Source: Polyangiaceae bacterium
GTDB lineage: Bacteria; Myxococcota_A; Polyangia; Polyangiales; Polyangiaceae
NCBI GenBank assembly: GCA_020633235.1
Contig: JACKEA010000001.1
Span: 2,232,001-2,296,000, forward strand
DNA length: 64,000 nucleotides
Reading direction: 5' to 3'
Below are positions 17,124 through 25,326 of this stretch, piece by piece. How positions within the stretch are numbered: position 1 is the stretch's first letter; every line of letters starts with the position of its first letter. The translations under genes were made by a program, and so were the position numbers. Below the pieces are notes generated by a model. It did no database searches. It was not told where the DNA came from and saw only the letters and a list, made by a program, of their open reading frames with translations.

Positions 17124-17810
17124 TCAGCACTCCGGGCAGATGCAGTTGACCGCCTGCGCGTTCGCCGAGGCGCAGCTGCCATAGGTGCACAGCGAACCCG
17201 CGCAGCCACAGCTCACCGGTTCGGGGCCGCAGGGATTCGGCGCGCAGTACGGCGTGTCGCCGAGGCCTCCGGGCGTGACGCACAGCATTTCGTCCGGACA
17301 CGACGGATTACCGGCGTCGCATGGGATCTTGCTGGGGCAAGGGGTCACGGTGACGCTCCACGTCTTGCCGTTGCAGGTCGCGGAAACGCAGCCGTTGGCG
17401 TAGGCGCAGGGGCTCGGGAGCAGCGCCTCGCAGGGGTCGCAGGCATCGCCCTGCGCCGGCGCCGTCGGCGGACACTGCGGCGCCTCGCACGCCGGGCACG
17501 CGCTCGTGTGCCAGGTTCCGTCCTGGCACAGGTAGCTGCACGGGCAGCACTCGTCCGTGGGCGTGCAGGTCGCGCCCGCCGGAGCGCACGCGCCGCCCGG
17601 GACACAAGCGGGCGCTCCGCCAGCGCCGGACACGTTTCCACTGCCGCCGCTGGAAGCGTTGCCCGCGCCGCCACTGCCGCCGCTGGAGGCGTTGCCGCTG
17701 CCGCCGCTCGCGTTTCCGGCGTCCCCCTTTGCGTCCGATTCGGAGCGGCCGCCGCACGCCGCCGCAAGACCCGCGAGAAGCACCACCACCGGCCACGACC
17801 TTGCGTTCAT
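17124..17810 (-). CDS. Cys-rich lipoprotein with Gly/Ser/Asn linker
   Basis: The 228-aa product has a lipobox with Cys19 (LAAAC), then a linker of GNASSGGSG-type repeats (about residues 25-65). About 24 cysteines follow in short-spaced motifs (CTPTDECCPCSYLC and similar), ending C-I-C-P-E-C. The pattern suggests several small disulfide-rich modules, as in other myxobacterial surface proteins. No enzyme motif is visible. It converges on nei. Confidence 0.8.
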   Translation of the reverse strand: MNARSWPVVVLLAGLAAACGGRSESDAKGDAGNASGGSGNASSGGSGGAGNASSGGSGNVSGAGGAPACVPGGACAPAGATCTPTDECCPCSYLCQDGTWHTSACPACEAPQCPPTAPAQGDACDPCEALLPSPCAYANGCVSATCNGKTWSVTVTPCPSKIPCDAGNPSCPDEMLCVTPGGLGDTPYCAPNPCGPEPVSCGCAGSLCTYGSCASANAQAVNCICPEC

Positions 17811-17877
17811 GGCCCGAGTGTAGCGCGGGCTGTCCCAAAGGGCGGGCGGGTACCGACTCCCGATGTACACTTCGCTC

Positions 17878-18261
17878 ATGAAACGCTGGGGTGCCGTTGC
17901 GTTACTCGTTTGCGTCGCCTGCGGAAGTGGGGAGGACGCGAGCGCGCCCGACGACGCGTCGACCGGTGGCACGCTGCCGGCGTGCACTTGGCCGTCATCC
18001 CTGAGCCCAGATGCGTCGCCCGGGCAGACGTGCACCGCGGACCGAACGATGCTCGAGTGCAAGGAGCCGAACGGATCCGGTGCCGGCTGCTTGAGTGACG
18101 GCGTCACCCCGTGCCCGCTCACGAGCGCCGAAGCCAGCTGCGAGCGTCTGTGCAACGACGACGAGTACGGTGTCTTCTGCAGCGCGACGCCGCCGGGGAA
18201 CTGCCGCGCCTTGCCGCCGCCTCCCGGCGGCGACCTGCCGTATTGCTGTGCCTGCGAGTGA
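17878..18261 (+). CDS. Small Cys-rich lipoprotein, 127 aa
   Basis: ATG 17878 gives a compact lipoprotein signal (MKRWGAVALLVCVAC) with the lipid-anchored cysteine at residue 15. The mature part is about 110 residues with around twelve cysteines and ends C-C-A-C-E. It is divergent from the lipoprotein at 17810, and the two share an upstream region of only 67 bp. No family recognised. An in-frame ATG at 17863 would add five residues and is less natural for a signal peptide. Confidence 0.72.
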   Translation: MKRWGAVALLVCVACGSGEDASAPDDASTGGTLPACTWPSSLSPDASPGQTCTADRTMLECKEPNGSGAGCLSDGVTPCPLTSAEASCERLCNDDEYGVFCSATPPGNCRALPPPPGGDLPYCCACE

Positions 18262-18270
18262 CGTGGCGAC

Positions 18271-18297
18271 GCGACGGGAATCGCGCCGCACCAACAT
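18271..18297 (-). repeat. REP-like intergenic repeat, single copy
   Basis: On the minus strand: ATGTTGGTGCGGCGCGATTC then CCGTCGC. It lies between two converging genes (stops at 18261 and 18313). Confidence 0.65.
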
Positions 18298-18312
18298 CCA
18301 AATGTAGAGGGA

Positions 18313-20277
18313 CTACTCCAAGCCGGAGCCAAAGCGCTGACGGTAGACTCCGTGCACCAGCTTTTCGTCGCGGCACTCGCTGGCGGGAGCGAGGCGATCT
18401 CCGGTGCGGCAGCGGAGCGCGGCGGCGGGGAGCGGCGCGACGGTGGGGGCGGCGCTTTCGGGAGCCGCGGAGAGCGGATCGCCGAGCACTTCCAGCGTGC
18501 CGTCTTCGTAGAAGACGAGCAGCTGACGCGGCGTGATGGGCTCGAAGGTGACGGTCTGCTTGCGGGAGTTTCTGAGGGTAAGCGGCGGAGCGGAGGCTTC
18601 GCCGGGATGGGCTGGCATCGGCTCGGAGGGCAGGGCGCGGCCGCTCGGAAGGTCCCAGAGCATGTGATCCGCGTCCGCTTGCAGGGCGAAGCGATCTTTC
18701 GTGCCGGCGCCGAGCCAGTGCACCGTGCGGCTCGGGTCGAGGGCGAAGCGACCGTCCGCTTGGAGGCTGACGAGCGGCCCGAGATCTCCGGCGCCGGTGA
18801 AGGTGGTGGCGCCGATCCAGTCGGCACCGAAGCTCCGCAGTAGCTCCACGCGGGGGCTGACGGCGACGGCGTCGGCGGCGCGGAAGATCTGCGCGTGGTG
18901 ATCGAAGATCACCGTGAGGTAGCGCGCGTCGGGGGAGTAGAGGAGATCGATCACCGGGTACATCGCCTCGGTGCTACCGGCGATGGGTGCCTCGTGGCGT
19001 TTTCCGCCCTGCGTGCCGCGCAGGACGAGCATTGCATCGGTGAAGGGCTCCTCGACGGTGCGGGGTTTGACCTCGAGGAACGCGGCGGAGCTGGCGTCCG
19101 GCGCGAGCCGCTCGCCGCAGACGGAATAGAACACCGTATGGTCTCCGCTCGAGACGCGCTGGCGTCCGGGCGGCGAGGGCAGGGTGCTGGTCCACACCCG
19201 GGCTCCGGAGCTCAGGCACACGCGATCGGCATCCTTGTGGCGGTGCTTGCCGCTGAGATCGGCGATGGGTGTGAGCGCGCAGGATCCGTAGCGGCCCATC
19301 ACCACGCTTCCGGCGCACACCAGGCCGTCGTCCGAGATCGCAAGCGTCTCGATCTGACCTGGCAGCGGCGTGGAGCTCACTCTGCGCGACGTCCCGCGGC
19401 CGAGGCTCGCCACGCGCAGCTCTCCGCCCGCCCCGATCACCACCAGGCCGAAGCGCGAGGAGAGCGTCGCTTTCGGTGTCACCTCTGCGTCGGCGGGAAG
19501 GGTGACGCGGGCCAAACGCTTGCCGGACTCGAGCCCGAGCGCCTGGATCTCCCACTCGAAACCGAGGGGCGCCTTGGGGCTTGGCCGACTGAAGCGCGCA
19601 ACGAGCACGCCGCCCGCGAAGAGCTCCGTGTCGGCGGCGCCTTCTGCGGGGTGGGGAAGGGGCACGACGTGTGGACGCCCGCTGACGTCGAAGATGGTCG
19701 TGCCCACCACGAGGTACTTCCCGACGCGACGGAGGTCCGGGTTCGCGTCGCCAGAGAGAGGCGCTGCAAAGGTGTCGCTGGGTTGCTCCAGGTCGAGAAA
19801 GTGGAACGCACCGTCAGAGCCTGCCCAGCCCAGCCAGGATCCGAAGACGTGCACGCTGCGGGCACAGGTGGCGTCGGAAGCCGGCAGTGGGATGCGTTCC
19901 TTGGCGTAGAGCCTGAGCGGCGCGCCGCTGCGCTCCACCAACAACGCGCCGTTGCCCACTGCCACCACGTCGTCGGCGATGCCTTCGAAGGACGGCAGGC
20001 GCCAGAGGAGATCAGCACTGCCCGCGAGGCGCCAGATCCGATGCGGCGGCAAGGGCTCGCTGCCGCTGCCGCGCGCGCAGATTTTGTCGCGGCTCTGCAC
20101 CCAGGCGTCCGTCACCGGAAGCAGAGCCGTGAGCCGAGCCGAGCTGGTGCTCTCTGGCTGCTTCGGCTTGGGCGCCGGTGGCTTCTCGACGCCGGGCTCT
20201 GCGGGCGGCGCCGCGGTGGGTCTCGCCCCTGCGCAGGCTCCGCACAAAACACACAACAAGAGGCAAGGCCGCGTCAT
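18313..20277 (-). CDS. Lipoprotein with WD40-like/beta-propeller character
   Basis: The 654-aa product has a signal with a Cys15 lipobox (L-C-G-A-C), then a Pro/Ala/Lys linker to about residue 45. The rest is a long beta-rich region with repeated blade-like stretches (such as YLVVGTTIFDVSG, LVVIGAGGELRVA, YLTVIFDHHAQIF). This fits one or two WD40- or PQQ-type propellers, but individual repeats are degenerate. The start is uncertain: ATG 20277 is chosen over an in-frame TTG at 20283. Function unknown; a surface scaffold is plausible. Confidence 0.75.
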   Translation of the reverse strand: MTRPCLLLCVLCGACAGARPTAAPPAEPGVEKPPAPKPKQPESTSSARLTALLPVTDAWVQSRDKICARGSGSEPLPPHRIWRLAGSADLLWRLPSFEGIADDVVAVGNGALLVERSGAPLRLYAKERIPLPASDATCARSVHVFGSWLGWAGSDGAFHFLDLEQPSDTFAAPLSGDANPDLRRVGKYLVVGTTIFDVSGRPHVVPLPHPAEGAADTELFAGGVLVARFSRPSPKAPLGFEWEIQALGLESGKRLARVTLPADAEVTPKATLSSRFGLVVIGAGGELRVASLGRGTSRRVSSTPLPGQIETLAISDDGLVCAGSVVMGRYGSCALTPIADLSGKHRHKDADRVCLSSGARVWTSTLPSPPGRQRVSSGDHTVFYSVCGERLAPDASSAAFLEVKPRTVEEPFTDAMLVLRGTQGGKRHEAPIAGSTEAMYPVIDLLYSPDARYLTVIFDHHAQIFRAADAVAVSPRVELLRSFGADWIGATTFTGAGDLGPLVSLQADGRFALDPSRTVHWLGAGTKDRFALQADADHMLWDLPSGRALPSEPMPAHPGEASAPPLTLRNSRKQTVTFEPITPRQLLVFYEDGTLEVLGDPLSAAPESAAPTVAPLPAAALRCRTGDRLAPASECRDEKLVHGVYRQRFGSGLE

Positions 20278-20385
20278 CTCCAAGCTGTAGCGGAGATTGC
20301 ATCTCGCCGCGACAGGGTCGCATGCCGTGCCCCAAGTGAATCAAGCTGGCGGCGCACGCCCTCTTGGGAACGCGCGCCGTCCGTG

Positions 20386-21435
20386 TCACCAGTCGCCATC
20401 GCGCACGCCGAAGGCTCCGAGGGCCTTGTACCAGAGCTTCTTCACCGTCGCGGGCTCCACGCTGCCGTCGTCCTGCAGCGGCACGTTGCTCTTGTCGGCG
20501 TCGATGTCCTTGATGGACTTCACGCCCTTCAACGTCTCCGTGCCGGCAAGGGTGCCCGCCGTCTCGTCGTACAGATCGAACCACGGGTAGCCGTGCTTCT
20601 CGTACTCGCGAGCGGTGACGGGGGTGTTCGGCGGCTGCTCGCCGGTGATCTCGCGCCACAGCTCGCTGTTGACGATGTGCACGTAGACGCGGCTGCGATC
20701 CTCCGTGTCCCAGCTGTCGATGCCATGCGGATCCGGGTAGATCTTCTGCTTCATGCGCCCACCGGCGCCGAGGCCCATGGCGCCCGACTTTCGCTTCCGT
20801 TCCTGGGCCGGCATCGGGGCACAAGCAGCCGGCATCGGGGCACAGGCAGGAGGAGGCGGTGCTCCCATCGCCATGCCGGCCGGGGCGCCCTGCTCCATGC
20901 AGCGCTTGGTGGTATCCACCGGCGGAAAGCGTCCCGCCTTGGGAGCGATGGCTTCCAGCTGGATGCCGCCGAAGCGCTCCTCGCCGGTGACCTGACCTTC
21001 CACGGTGTAGCCCATGCCCAGTGGCATCGCGACGAACTGACGGATGCGACCACCGCCCACGGAGATGCCGTCGAGCCAAGGTTGCGTGGGTACCACCAGG
21101 TAGTTCTGCGGCTTCTTCACCAGAGCGCGCGTCCAACGCTCGCCGGTCAGCGCGCAGACCTTGCCCACGCCGACCTTCAGGGCGTGCGGCACGCTGCACG
21201 AGAACGCGAGCCACATGGCCTCGCGCTGGTACATCGGAAGGAACACGCCGCCGTGCTCTTGCCAATCTTCCGGCACCTGGTCGAGGTAGTCGTCCACCCG
21301 CCGCACCGGAAACGTGCCGAGTCCGGGAGGCAGCGGATAGGTGCGGCCGTCGTCCGGAATGCGCAGCGTGCGCATGAAACGCACGGCCACGTCGCCCAGC
21401 ATCAGGGTGTCGTTTCGAACTTGGATACGGCTCAT
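20386..21435 (-). CDS. Conserved protein of unknown function, 349 aa
   Basis: A cytosolic protein with no signal peptide. The N-terminus (about residues 15-60) reads VRFMRTLRIPDDG then LPPGLGTFPVRRVDDY, and later segments GGVFLPMYQREAMWLAF and GGGRIRQFVAMPLGMGYTVEGQ are strongly patterned. From memory, this layout occurs in hypothetical proteins of other high-GC bacteria, though I know no function. A Met/Ala/Pro-rich insert (about 185-220) contains two near-identical CAPMPA units. Start ATG 21435 has an AGGAGA box. It is divergent from the sigma-factor gene across 148 bp. Confidence 0.8.
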   Translation of the reverse strand: MSRIQVRNDTLMLGDVAVRFMRTLRIPDDGRTYPLPPGLGTFPVRRVDDYLDQVPEDWQEHGGVFLPMYQREAMWLAFSCSVPHALKVGVGKVCALTGERWTRALVKKPQNYLVVPTQPWLDGISVGGGRIRQFVAMPLGMGYTVEGQVTGEERFGGIQLEAIAPKAGRFPPVDTTKRCMEQGAPAGMAMGAPPPPACAPMPAACAPMPAQERKRKSGAMGLGAGGRMKQKIYPDPHGIDSWDTEDRSRVYVHIVNSELWREITGEQPPNTPVTAREYEKHGYPWFDLYDETAGTLAGTETLKGVKSIKDIDADKSNVPLQDDGSVEPATVKKLWYKALGAFGVRDGDW

Positions 21436-21535
21436 GTCGGTCTCCTCAGGGGTTGGGCGCGAGCCTTTCGTCGCGCTTCGTGGAGACCGACGCGCCGGCG
21501 CGCCGGGGTGTCACCGCGGCGCAGCGACAGGAATC

Positions 21536-21577
21536 GTAAGCATTCGATAATATTGTGCTAATAAGAAAAGATCATAG
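21536..21577 (+). promoter_or_regulatory. AT-rich probable promoter region of the sigma-factor gene
   Basis: A strongly AT-rich patch (GATAATATTGTGCTAATAAG within it) stands out in 70%-GC DNA just upstream of the ECF sigma gene. I cannot fix -35 and -10 boxes with confidence. A 12-bp palindrome CCGGCGCGCCGG lies at 21495-21506, between the divergent genes. Confidence 0.4.
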
Positions 21578-21583
21578 GGGCGT

Positions 21584-22555
21584 GTGACAAAAACCGAGGT
21601 CGCGCGTCAGATCCCCGTTGGCATGACCGAGCCCCAGGATGTTGGTGCGGCGCGAGACCCGGAGCTGTCCGGCCTCTTGGCGCGGGGTGACCTTCGCAGC
21701 GCCGGGCAGTGGCTCGTGGAGCGTTACGCGCGGGACGTCGTGGGGCTGTGTCGCGCCATGGTGCGCGAGCGACACCTGGCGGAAGATCTCGCGCAGGACA
21801 CCTTCAGCAACGCGTTCGTGGAGCTCGGCGGGTTTCGTCAGGACGCTTCGGCGCGGACGTGGCTCCTGACCATCGCGCGCAATCAGTGCATCGATCACAT
21901 CCGGCGCACCAAGCGCGCGCCCTTGCAGGAGTGGGGCGACGACGGCTTCGAACCGGACGAGCACGCGGATCCGGCACCGCTCGCCGTCGAGCGGTTCCTC
22001 GATCAACGCGAGATCCAGCTTGCCCTCGACACGCTGGCCGAGAGCGAGCGCGCCCTCGTCGTGCTGCGCTTTCGTCACGGTCTCGACTATCCGGAGCTGG
22101 CGAACGTGTTCGGCGTGAAGCAGGGCACGGTGCGCATGCGGCTGAGTCGCGCTCTCGGTCGCATGCGCAACCAGCTGGAGGCGCTCCAAGCCCCGGAGGA
22201 AGCCGCGTTCGGCGCGCCGCCACCGCGGCAAGCGGAGGAAGCGCTCGCCGAGCGCGGTCGAGCGACCACCGGAGCGCGACCTCGGACCGCCGCGTTGCCG
22301 CCGGCTGCCGCAGCGCCGCCCCCCGCGCCTGGCGCAGCGCCTCCGCCGCCTCCACCGGCGGCGCCTGCCATGGCTGGCGCTCCGCTTCCGCGCGTGAGCG
22401 CACCGAAGCGCAAGAGCCGCTCCCTGTGGCAGTCGCTTTCGGATTGGCTGCGTGGACGGCGCGACGAGCCGGTCGAGGCGGCTCTTGACGAGGATGTGCC
22501 CAGCCTTGCGCTCCGCCAGCGCCTCGACGCGCTGGTCGCGAAGCTGCCGCGGTGA
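21584..22555 (+). CDS. ECF-type RNA polymerase sigma factor with proline-rich tail
   Basis: The 323-aa product has sigma region 2 (LAEDLAQDTFSNAF, then ARTWLLTIARNQCIDHIRR) at about residues 40-110. Region 4 (VLRFRHGLDYPELANVFGVKQGTVRMRLSRAL) follows at about 150-190. Beyond it is a 130-residue extension, first Pro/Ala-rich, then a basic and helical end (SLWQSLSDWLRGRR). Such tails in ECF factors often sense or hold a partner. No obvious anti-sigma gene adjoins it. The GTG at 21584 has a close AGGGG box; ATG 21623 is an alternative. A repeat-family match (21639-21660) lies inside the first codons. Confidence 0.9.
   Translation: MTKTEVARQIPVGMTEPQDVGAARDPELSGLLARGDLRSAGQWLVERYARDVVGLCRAMVRERHLAEDLAQDTFSNAFVELGGFRQDASARTWLLTIARNQCIDHIRRTKRAPLQEWGDDGFEPDEHADPAPLAVERFLDQREIQLALDTLAESERALVVLRFRHGLDYPELANVFGVKQGTVRMRLSRALGRMRNQLEALQAPEEAAFGAPPPRQAEEALAERGRATTGARPRTAALPPAAAAPPPAPGAAPPPPPPAAPAMAGAPLPRVSAPKRKSRSLWQSLSDWLRGRRDEPVEAALDEDVPSLALRQRLDALVAKLPR
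21639..21660 (+). repeat. REP-like sequence inside the sigma-factor reading frame
   Basis: ATGTTGGTGCGGCGCGAGAC followed by CC matches the head of the intergenic repeat (17073, 25281) for about 19 bases, but the CCGTCGCG tail is lost. Here it encodes D-V-G-A-A-R-D-P before region 2. This is the only copy found within a coding sequence. Confidence 0.45.
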
Positions 22556-23656
22556 TCAGCCGCTCTTCGACGAGCTCCAGCGCTGCTCGAGAGCACGCAG
22601 CACTTCGGGGTAGAGGTTCAATTGGGCGCAGTGGTCGACCTTGCCGCCACCGGAGTAGCCGCGCTCGTGGAGCTCGCCTTCACCGAAGGCCTCGATGAGA
22701 TCCAGCGTGCCGGGCCCGCTCCCGGACACGCGAAGGGGCCGGCGATGCAGCATGTGCAGCAAGCGGTGGATCGCTTCCGTGGTCGAGGCGTACGAGGGAG
22801 GCACGATGGACGAGTGGGACAGGAACATGAAGCGATCCCCCGCCAAGGCCTTCTTGGCGAACTCCGCGTAGGGTTCGAGCTGTCTCCGGGCGGTCTTCGG
22901 CGTGCGCGCCGTGTGCGGGCCGTCGAACAAGGCGATGGCGTCCACGCGGTCTGGGGCATCGTCGCTCTGCTCCAAGATCACGGATAGAGCTTCGTAGCCG
23001 CCACTCCAGCTGGTGAGAGCGAGGTGGTCGATGCGTGGTTCGTTGCCGAGCTTCTGCTCCAAAGCGACCTTTGCTGCGGCGAGCAAGTGGTCGAGTGCGT
23101 GAGGGCCGCCCAGCTCCTTGCGGTAGACGGCGCCGTTATCGCGGGTGATGCCCAGGAGCACCACGGGCACGTGGGTGCGAACCAAGGCATCTCGGGCCAG
23201 CTCGTGGCCGTGGAAGTGGATGACGACGTTCACCGAGTCGCCCTGCAAGTGCTTGGGCATCAGGATGACGCCGACGGGCGGCGCGGGGCGCCAGTCGGTG
23301 AAGATGCCGTCTCCCGGGTCTTCGGGCTCGCAGGGATTGCGGCCGGGCACGTCGACGGCATGGGTGGGCTTGCGCTGCTCGGTCGTGGGTCGCGCGGTCA
23401 CCCAACTGTCGTCGTTCGTCATGGGCGCTTCGAGGCCTTTGCTCGCGCGCTTGCCGAGAAGCTTCAGAGTGCGACTTGGCGCCAAGGGGTCGCGGATGGA
23501 CTCTCGAGTCGGCGTGCAATCCCCGCAGGACAAGCCCGTCTTCAGCCGCTGCGGCGGGACGTCGGCGTGGGTGAACACCGCGCCGGCGAGCACCAGCGCG
23601 CCGGCGGCAACGGCGCCCAAACCCCAACGCCCGTAGTATCCGTGGCGACGATCCAT
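22556..23656 (-). CDS. Membrane-anchored alpha/beta-hydrolase-like protein
   Basis: The 366-aa product has an N-terminal hydrophobic segment (about residues 12-30, AVAAGALVLAGAVF), so it is exported or membrane-anchored. The core resembles an alpha/beta hydrolase: a strand VNVVIHFHGH with an oxyanion-type HG, then LTSWSGGYEAL, where Ser-Trp-Ser-Gly-Gly is a GxSxG-like elbow, and an Asp in ALFDGPH. A final His (VDHCAQL) could complete a triad. Substrate unknown. Its stop abuts the converging sigma-factor stop (TGATCA), so the two transcripts meet with no gap. Confidence 0.75.
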   Translation of the reverse strand: MDRRHGYYGRWGLGAVAAGALVLAGAVFTHADVPPQRLKTGLSCGDCTPTRESIRDPLAPSRTLKLLGKRASKGLEAPMTNDDSWVTARPTTEQRKPTHAVDVPGRNPCEPEDPGDGIFTDWRPAPPVGVILMPKHLQGDSVNVVIHFHGHELARDALVRTHVPVVLLGITRDNGAVYRKELGGPHALDHLLAAAKVALEQKLGNEPRIDHLALTSWSGGYEALSVILEQSDDAPDRVDAIALFDGPHTARTPKTARRQLEPYAEFAKKALAGDRFMFLSHSSIVPPSYASTTEAIHRLLHMLHRRPLRVSGSGPGTLDLIEAFGEGELHERGYSGGGKVDHCAQLNLYPEVLRALEQRWSSSKSG

Positions 23657-23828
23657 GGCAGGAGGGATCGCAAGTGACGGGCCAAGTCACAACGAGGTGA
23701 TTCGCGTCAACCTGGCGGGCCCAGGTGGGACAACCTGCCGCGTCGAGGCGAGGGGCCCCACGCGCGATCCCTCGCGTATCCAATACGCTCCGGGCGCTCG
23801 AGACCCGCTCCAAGGGTAGGATGGACGG

Positions 23829-25127
23829 GTGGAGTTGATCGTCACCCACGACATGGCGGACTTCGACGCACTGGCGTCCGCGGTGCTGGCGCAGAAGCTC
23901 CACCCCGACGCGCGCATCGTGCTGGGGCACACCGTGGGGCCGGAGGTGCGGCGCTACCTTGCGCTGCACAAGGATCGCTTTCGCACCGTTCGAGTCGGGG
24001 ACGTGGACCTCGACGCTGGCGTGCGGCACGTGGTGCTGGTCGACGTGCGGCGTCGCAGCCGCTTGGGCGAGTACGCAGCGCTGCTCGATCACGCCGGCGT
24101 GAGGATCACGGTCTACGATCACCATCCGGCGGCGAGCGACGACGTCGACGCGGACGAAGAAGTGGTGGAGCGAGTGGGCTCGGCGAGCACGCTCTTGGTG
24201 GAGGAGCTCCGCCGCCGGGGCCTCGGCCTCGACCCCCTCGAGGCCACGCTGGCCTCTTTGGGAATTCATGCGGACACGGGCTCGCTCACCTACGCCGAGA
24301 CCACGGCGCGGGATGCGCGCGCGCTCGCGCATCTGCTCGACCGCGGGGCGAGCTCGCGCATGATCGCACGCTACTTGCGCCCCGCCTTCAGCCTGGAGCA
24401 GAGACAGCTCCTGGGGCGCGTGCTCGCCGAGATCCGCGTGGAGAGCATCGGACACCTCGACGTGGGCTTCGTAGCGCTGGAGCTGCCTCGGGCCGTTGAC
24501 GGCTTCGCGGAGGTGGTGAGCGAGGCCACCGCGCTCACCAGCCATGCGGCGGTGTTCGCAGCATTCGGGCTCGACGGACGCCGTACGCAGCTCGTGGCGC
24601 GCGCGCGAATCACGGCAGTAGACGTCGGCAAGGTGTTGGGCGAGCTTGGCGGCGGCGGCCACGCGAGCGCGGCGAGCGCCGTCGTGCACCGCGGCGAAGC
24701 GGCGCGGGTGCTCGCCGACGTCGAAGGTATCTTGCGTCGCGCCCCCCCGCGGCCCACGCGCGTCGCGGAGCTGATGTCGAGCCCCGTGCACACCGTAGTG
24801 GCCGATGCGCCGCTCTCCGAAGTCGCCGAGTCTCTCGAGAGCTGGCGGCACACCGGCGTCCCGGTCAAGAAGGACGGCAAGCTGGTCGGCATCATCTCGC
24901 GACGCGACGTGGAGAAGGCCGAACGGGGCGGGCGTCTCGCGCTGCCCGTGTCGAGCTGCATGTCGCAGCACGTGAAGACGGCCGACGTAGAGGAAAGCCT
25001 GAGCGAGGCGCTCGCGCGCATGCAGCAGCACGACGTGGGCCGGCTACCGGTGCTCCGTGGCGGCCGTCTGGTGGGCATTCTGACGCGCACCGACGTGCTG
25101 GAGGCCCTGTACGGCGGGCAGGACTGA
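23829..25127 (+). CDS. DHH-family phosphoesterase with paired CBS domains
   Basis: The 432-aa product starts at GTG 23829. Residues 1-160 are the DHH catalytic part: THDMADFDALAS, then a VDVR stretch, then DHHPAASDD and a GIHADTGS motif, all metal ligands. The DHHA1-type substrate domain follows with GGGGHASAAS. Residues about 315-430 are two CBS domains (MSSPVHTVVADAPLSE and MSQHVKTADVEESLSE), which usually bind adenosyl ligands. This is the N-terminal two-thirds of the DHH-CBS-tRNA nucleotidyltransferase proteins of delta-proteobacteria, but no nucleotidyltransferase domain follows. Confidence 0.9.
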   Translation: MELIVTHDMADFDALASAVLAQKLHPDARIVLGHTVGPEVRRYLALHKDRFRTVRVGDVDLDAGVRHVVLVDVRRRSRLGEYAALLDHAGVRITVYDHHPAASDDVDADEEVVERVGSASTLLVEELRRRGLGLDPLEATLASLGIHADTGSLTYAETTARDARALAHLLDRGASSRMIARYLRPAFSLEQRQLLGRVLAEIRVESIGHLDVGFVALELPRAVDGFAEVVSEATALTSHAAVFAAFGLDGRRTQLVARARITAVDVGKVLGELGGGGHASAASAVVHRGEAARVLADVEGILRRAPPRPTRVAELMSSPVHTVVADAPLSEVAESLESWRHTGVPVKKDGKLVGIISRRDVEKAERGGRLALPVSSCMSQHVKTADVEESLSEALARMQQHDVGRLPVLRGGRLVGILTRTDVLEALYGGQD

Positions 25128-25151
25128 GCGTCGCGCCGCTTCGGACACCAA

Positions 25152-25271
25152 AACCGCGCAGAGCTCTTCGACCTGGCCGTCGCCGCGCACGCCTTGGTGC
25201 TCGCCGCCGTCCTCGTCAGCGGGAACCCGAAGCACCTGGCGCGGATTGTGCGCCTGAAGGTGGAGCCGCGG
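25152..25271 (+). pseudogene. Remnant of a PIN-domain (VapC-like) toxin gene
   Basis: One frame reads ELFDLAVAAHALVLAAVLVS then GNPKHLARIVRLKVE. This matches the C-terminal third of VapC-type PIN ribonucleases (D-x-x-I-A-A-x-A, then L-V-T-x-N-x-x-H-F, then L-x-V-E). The catalytic N-terminal part is absent, there is no start codon or antitoxin, and no stop occurs before a repeat element at 25281. It is probably a leftover of a lost toxin-antitoxin pair. The assignment rests on about 36 residues. Confidence 0.45.
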
Positions 25272-25280
25272 GGGTTGACC

Positions 25281-25307
25281 GCGACGGGGATCGCGCCGCA
25301 CCAACAA
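25281..25307 (-). repeat. REP-like intergenic repeat, single copy
   Basis: On the minus strand: TTGTTGGTGCGGCGCGATCC then CCGTCGC. It separates the PIN remnant from the KaiC-like gene start at 25327. Confidence 0.65.
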
Positions 25308-25326
25308 AAACCTGTATCCTCCGAAA

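Noticed and set aside
21495..21506. CCGGCGCGCCGG palindrome as an operator
   Set aside because: Such a GC-only 12-bp palindrome is expected by chance in DNA of this composition; it is noted only in the promoter entry.
18895..21561. 888-codon open frame on the plus strand
   Set aside because: It lies antisense to two supported minus-strand genes (18313-20277 and 20386-21435). It has no signal, domain or binding site and is a composition artefact.
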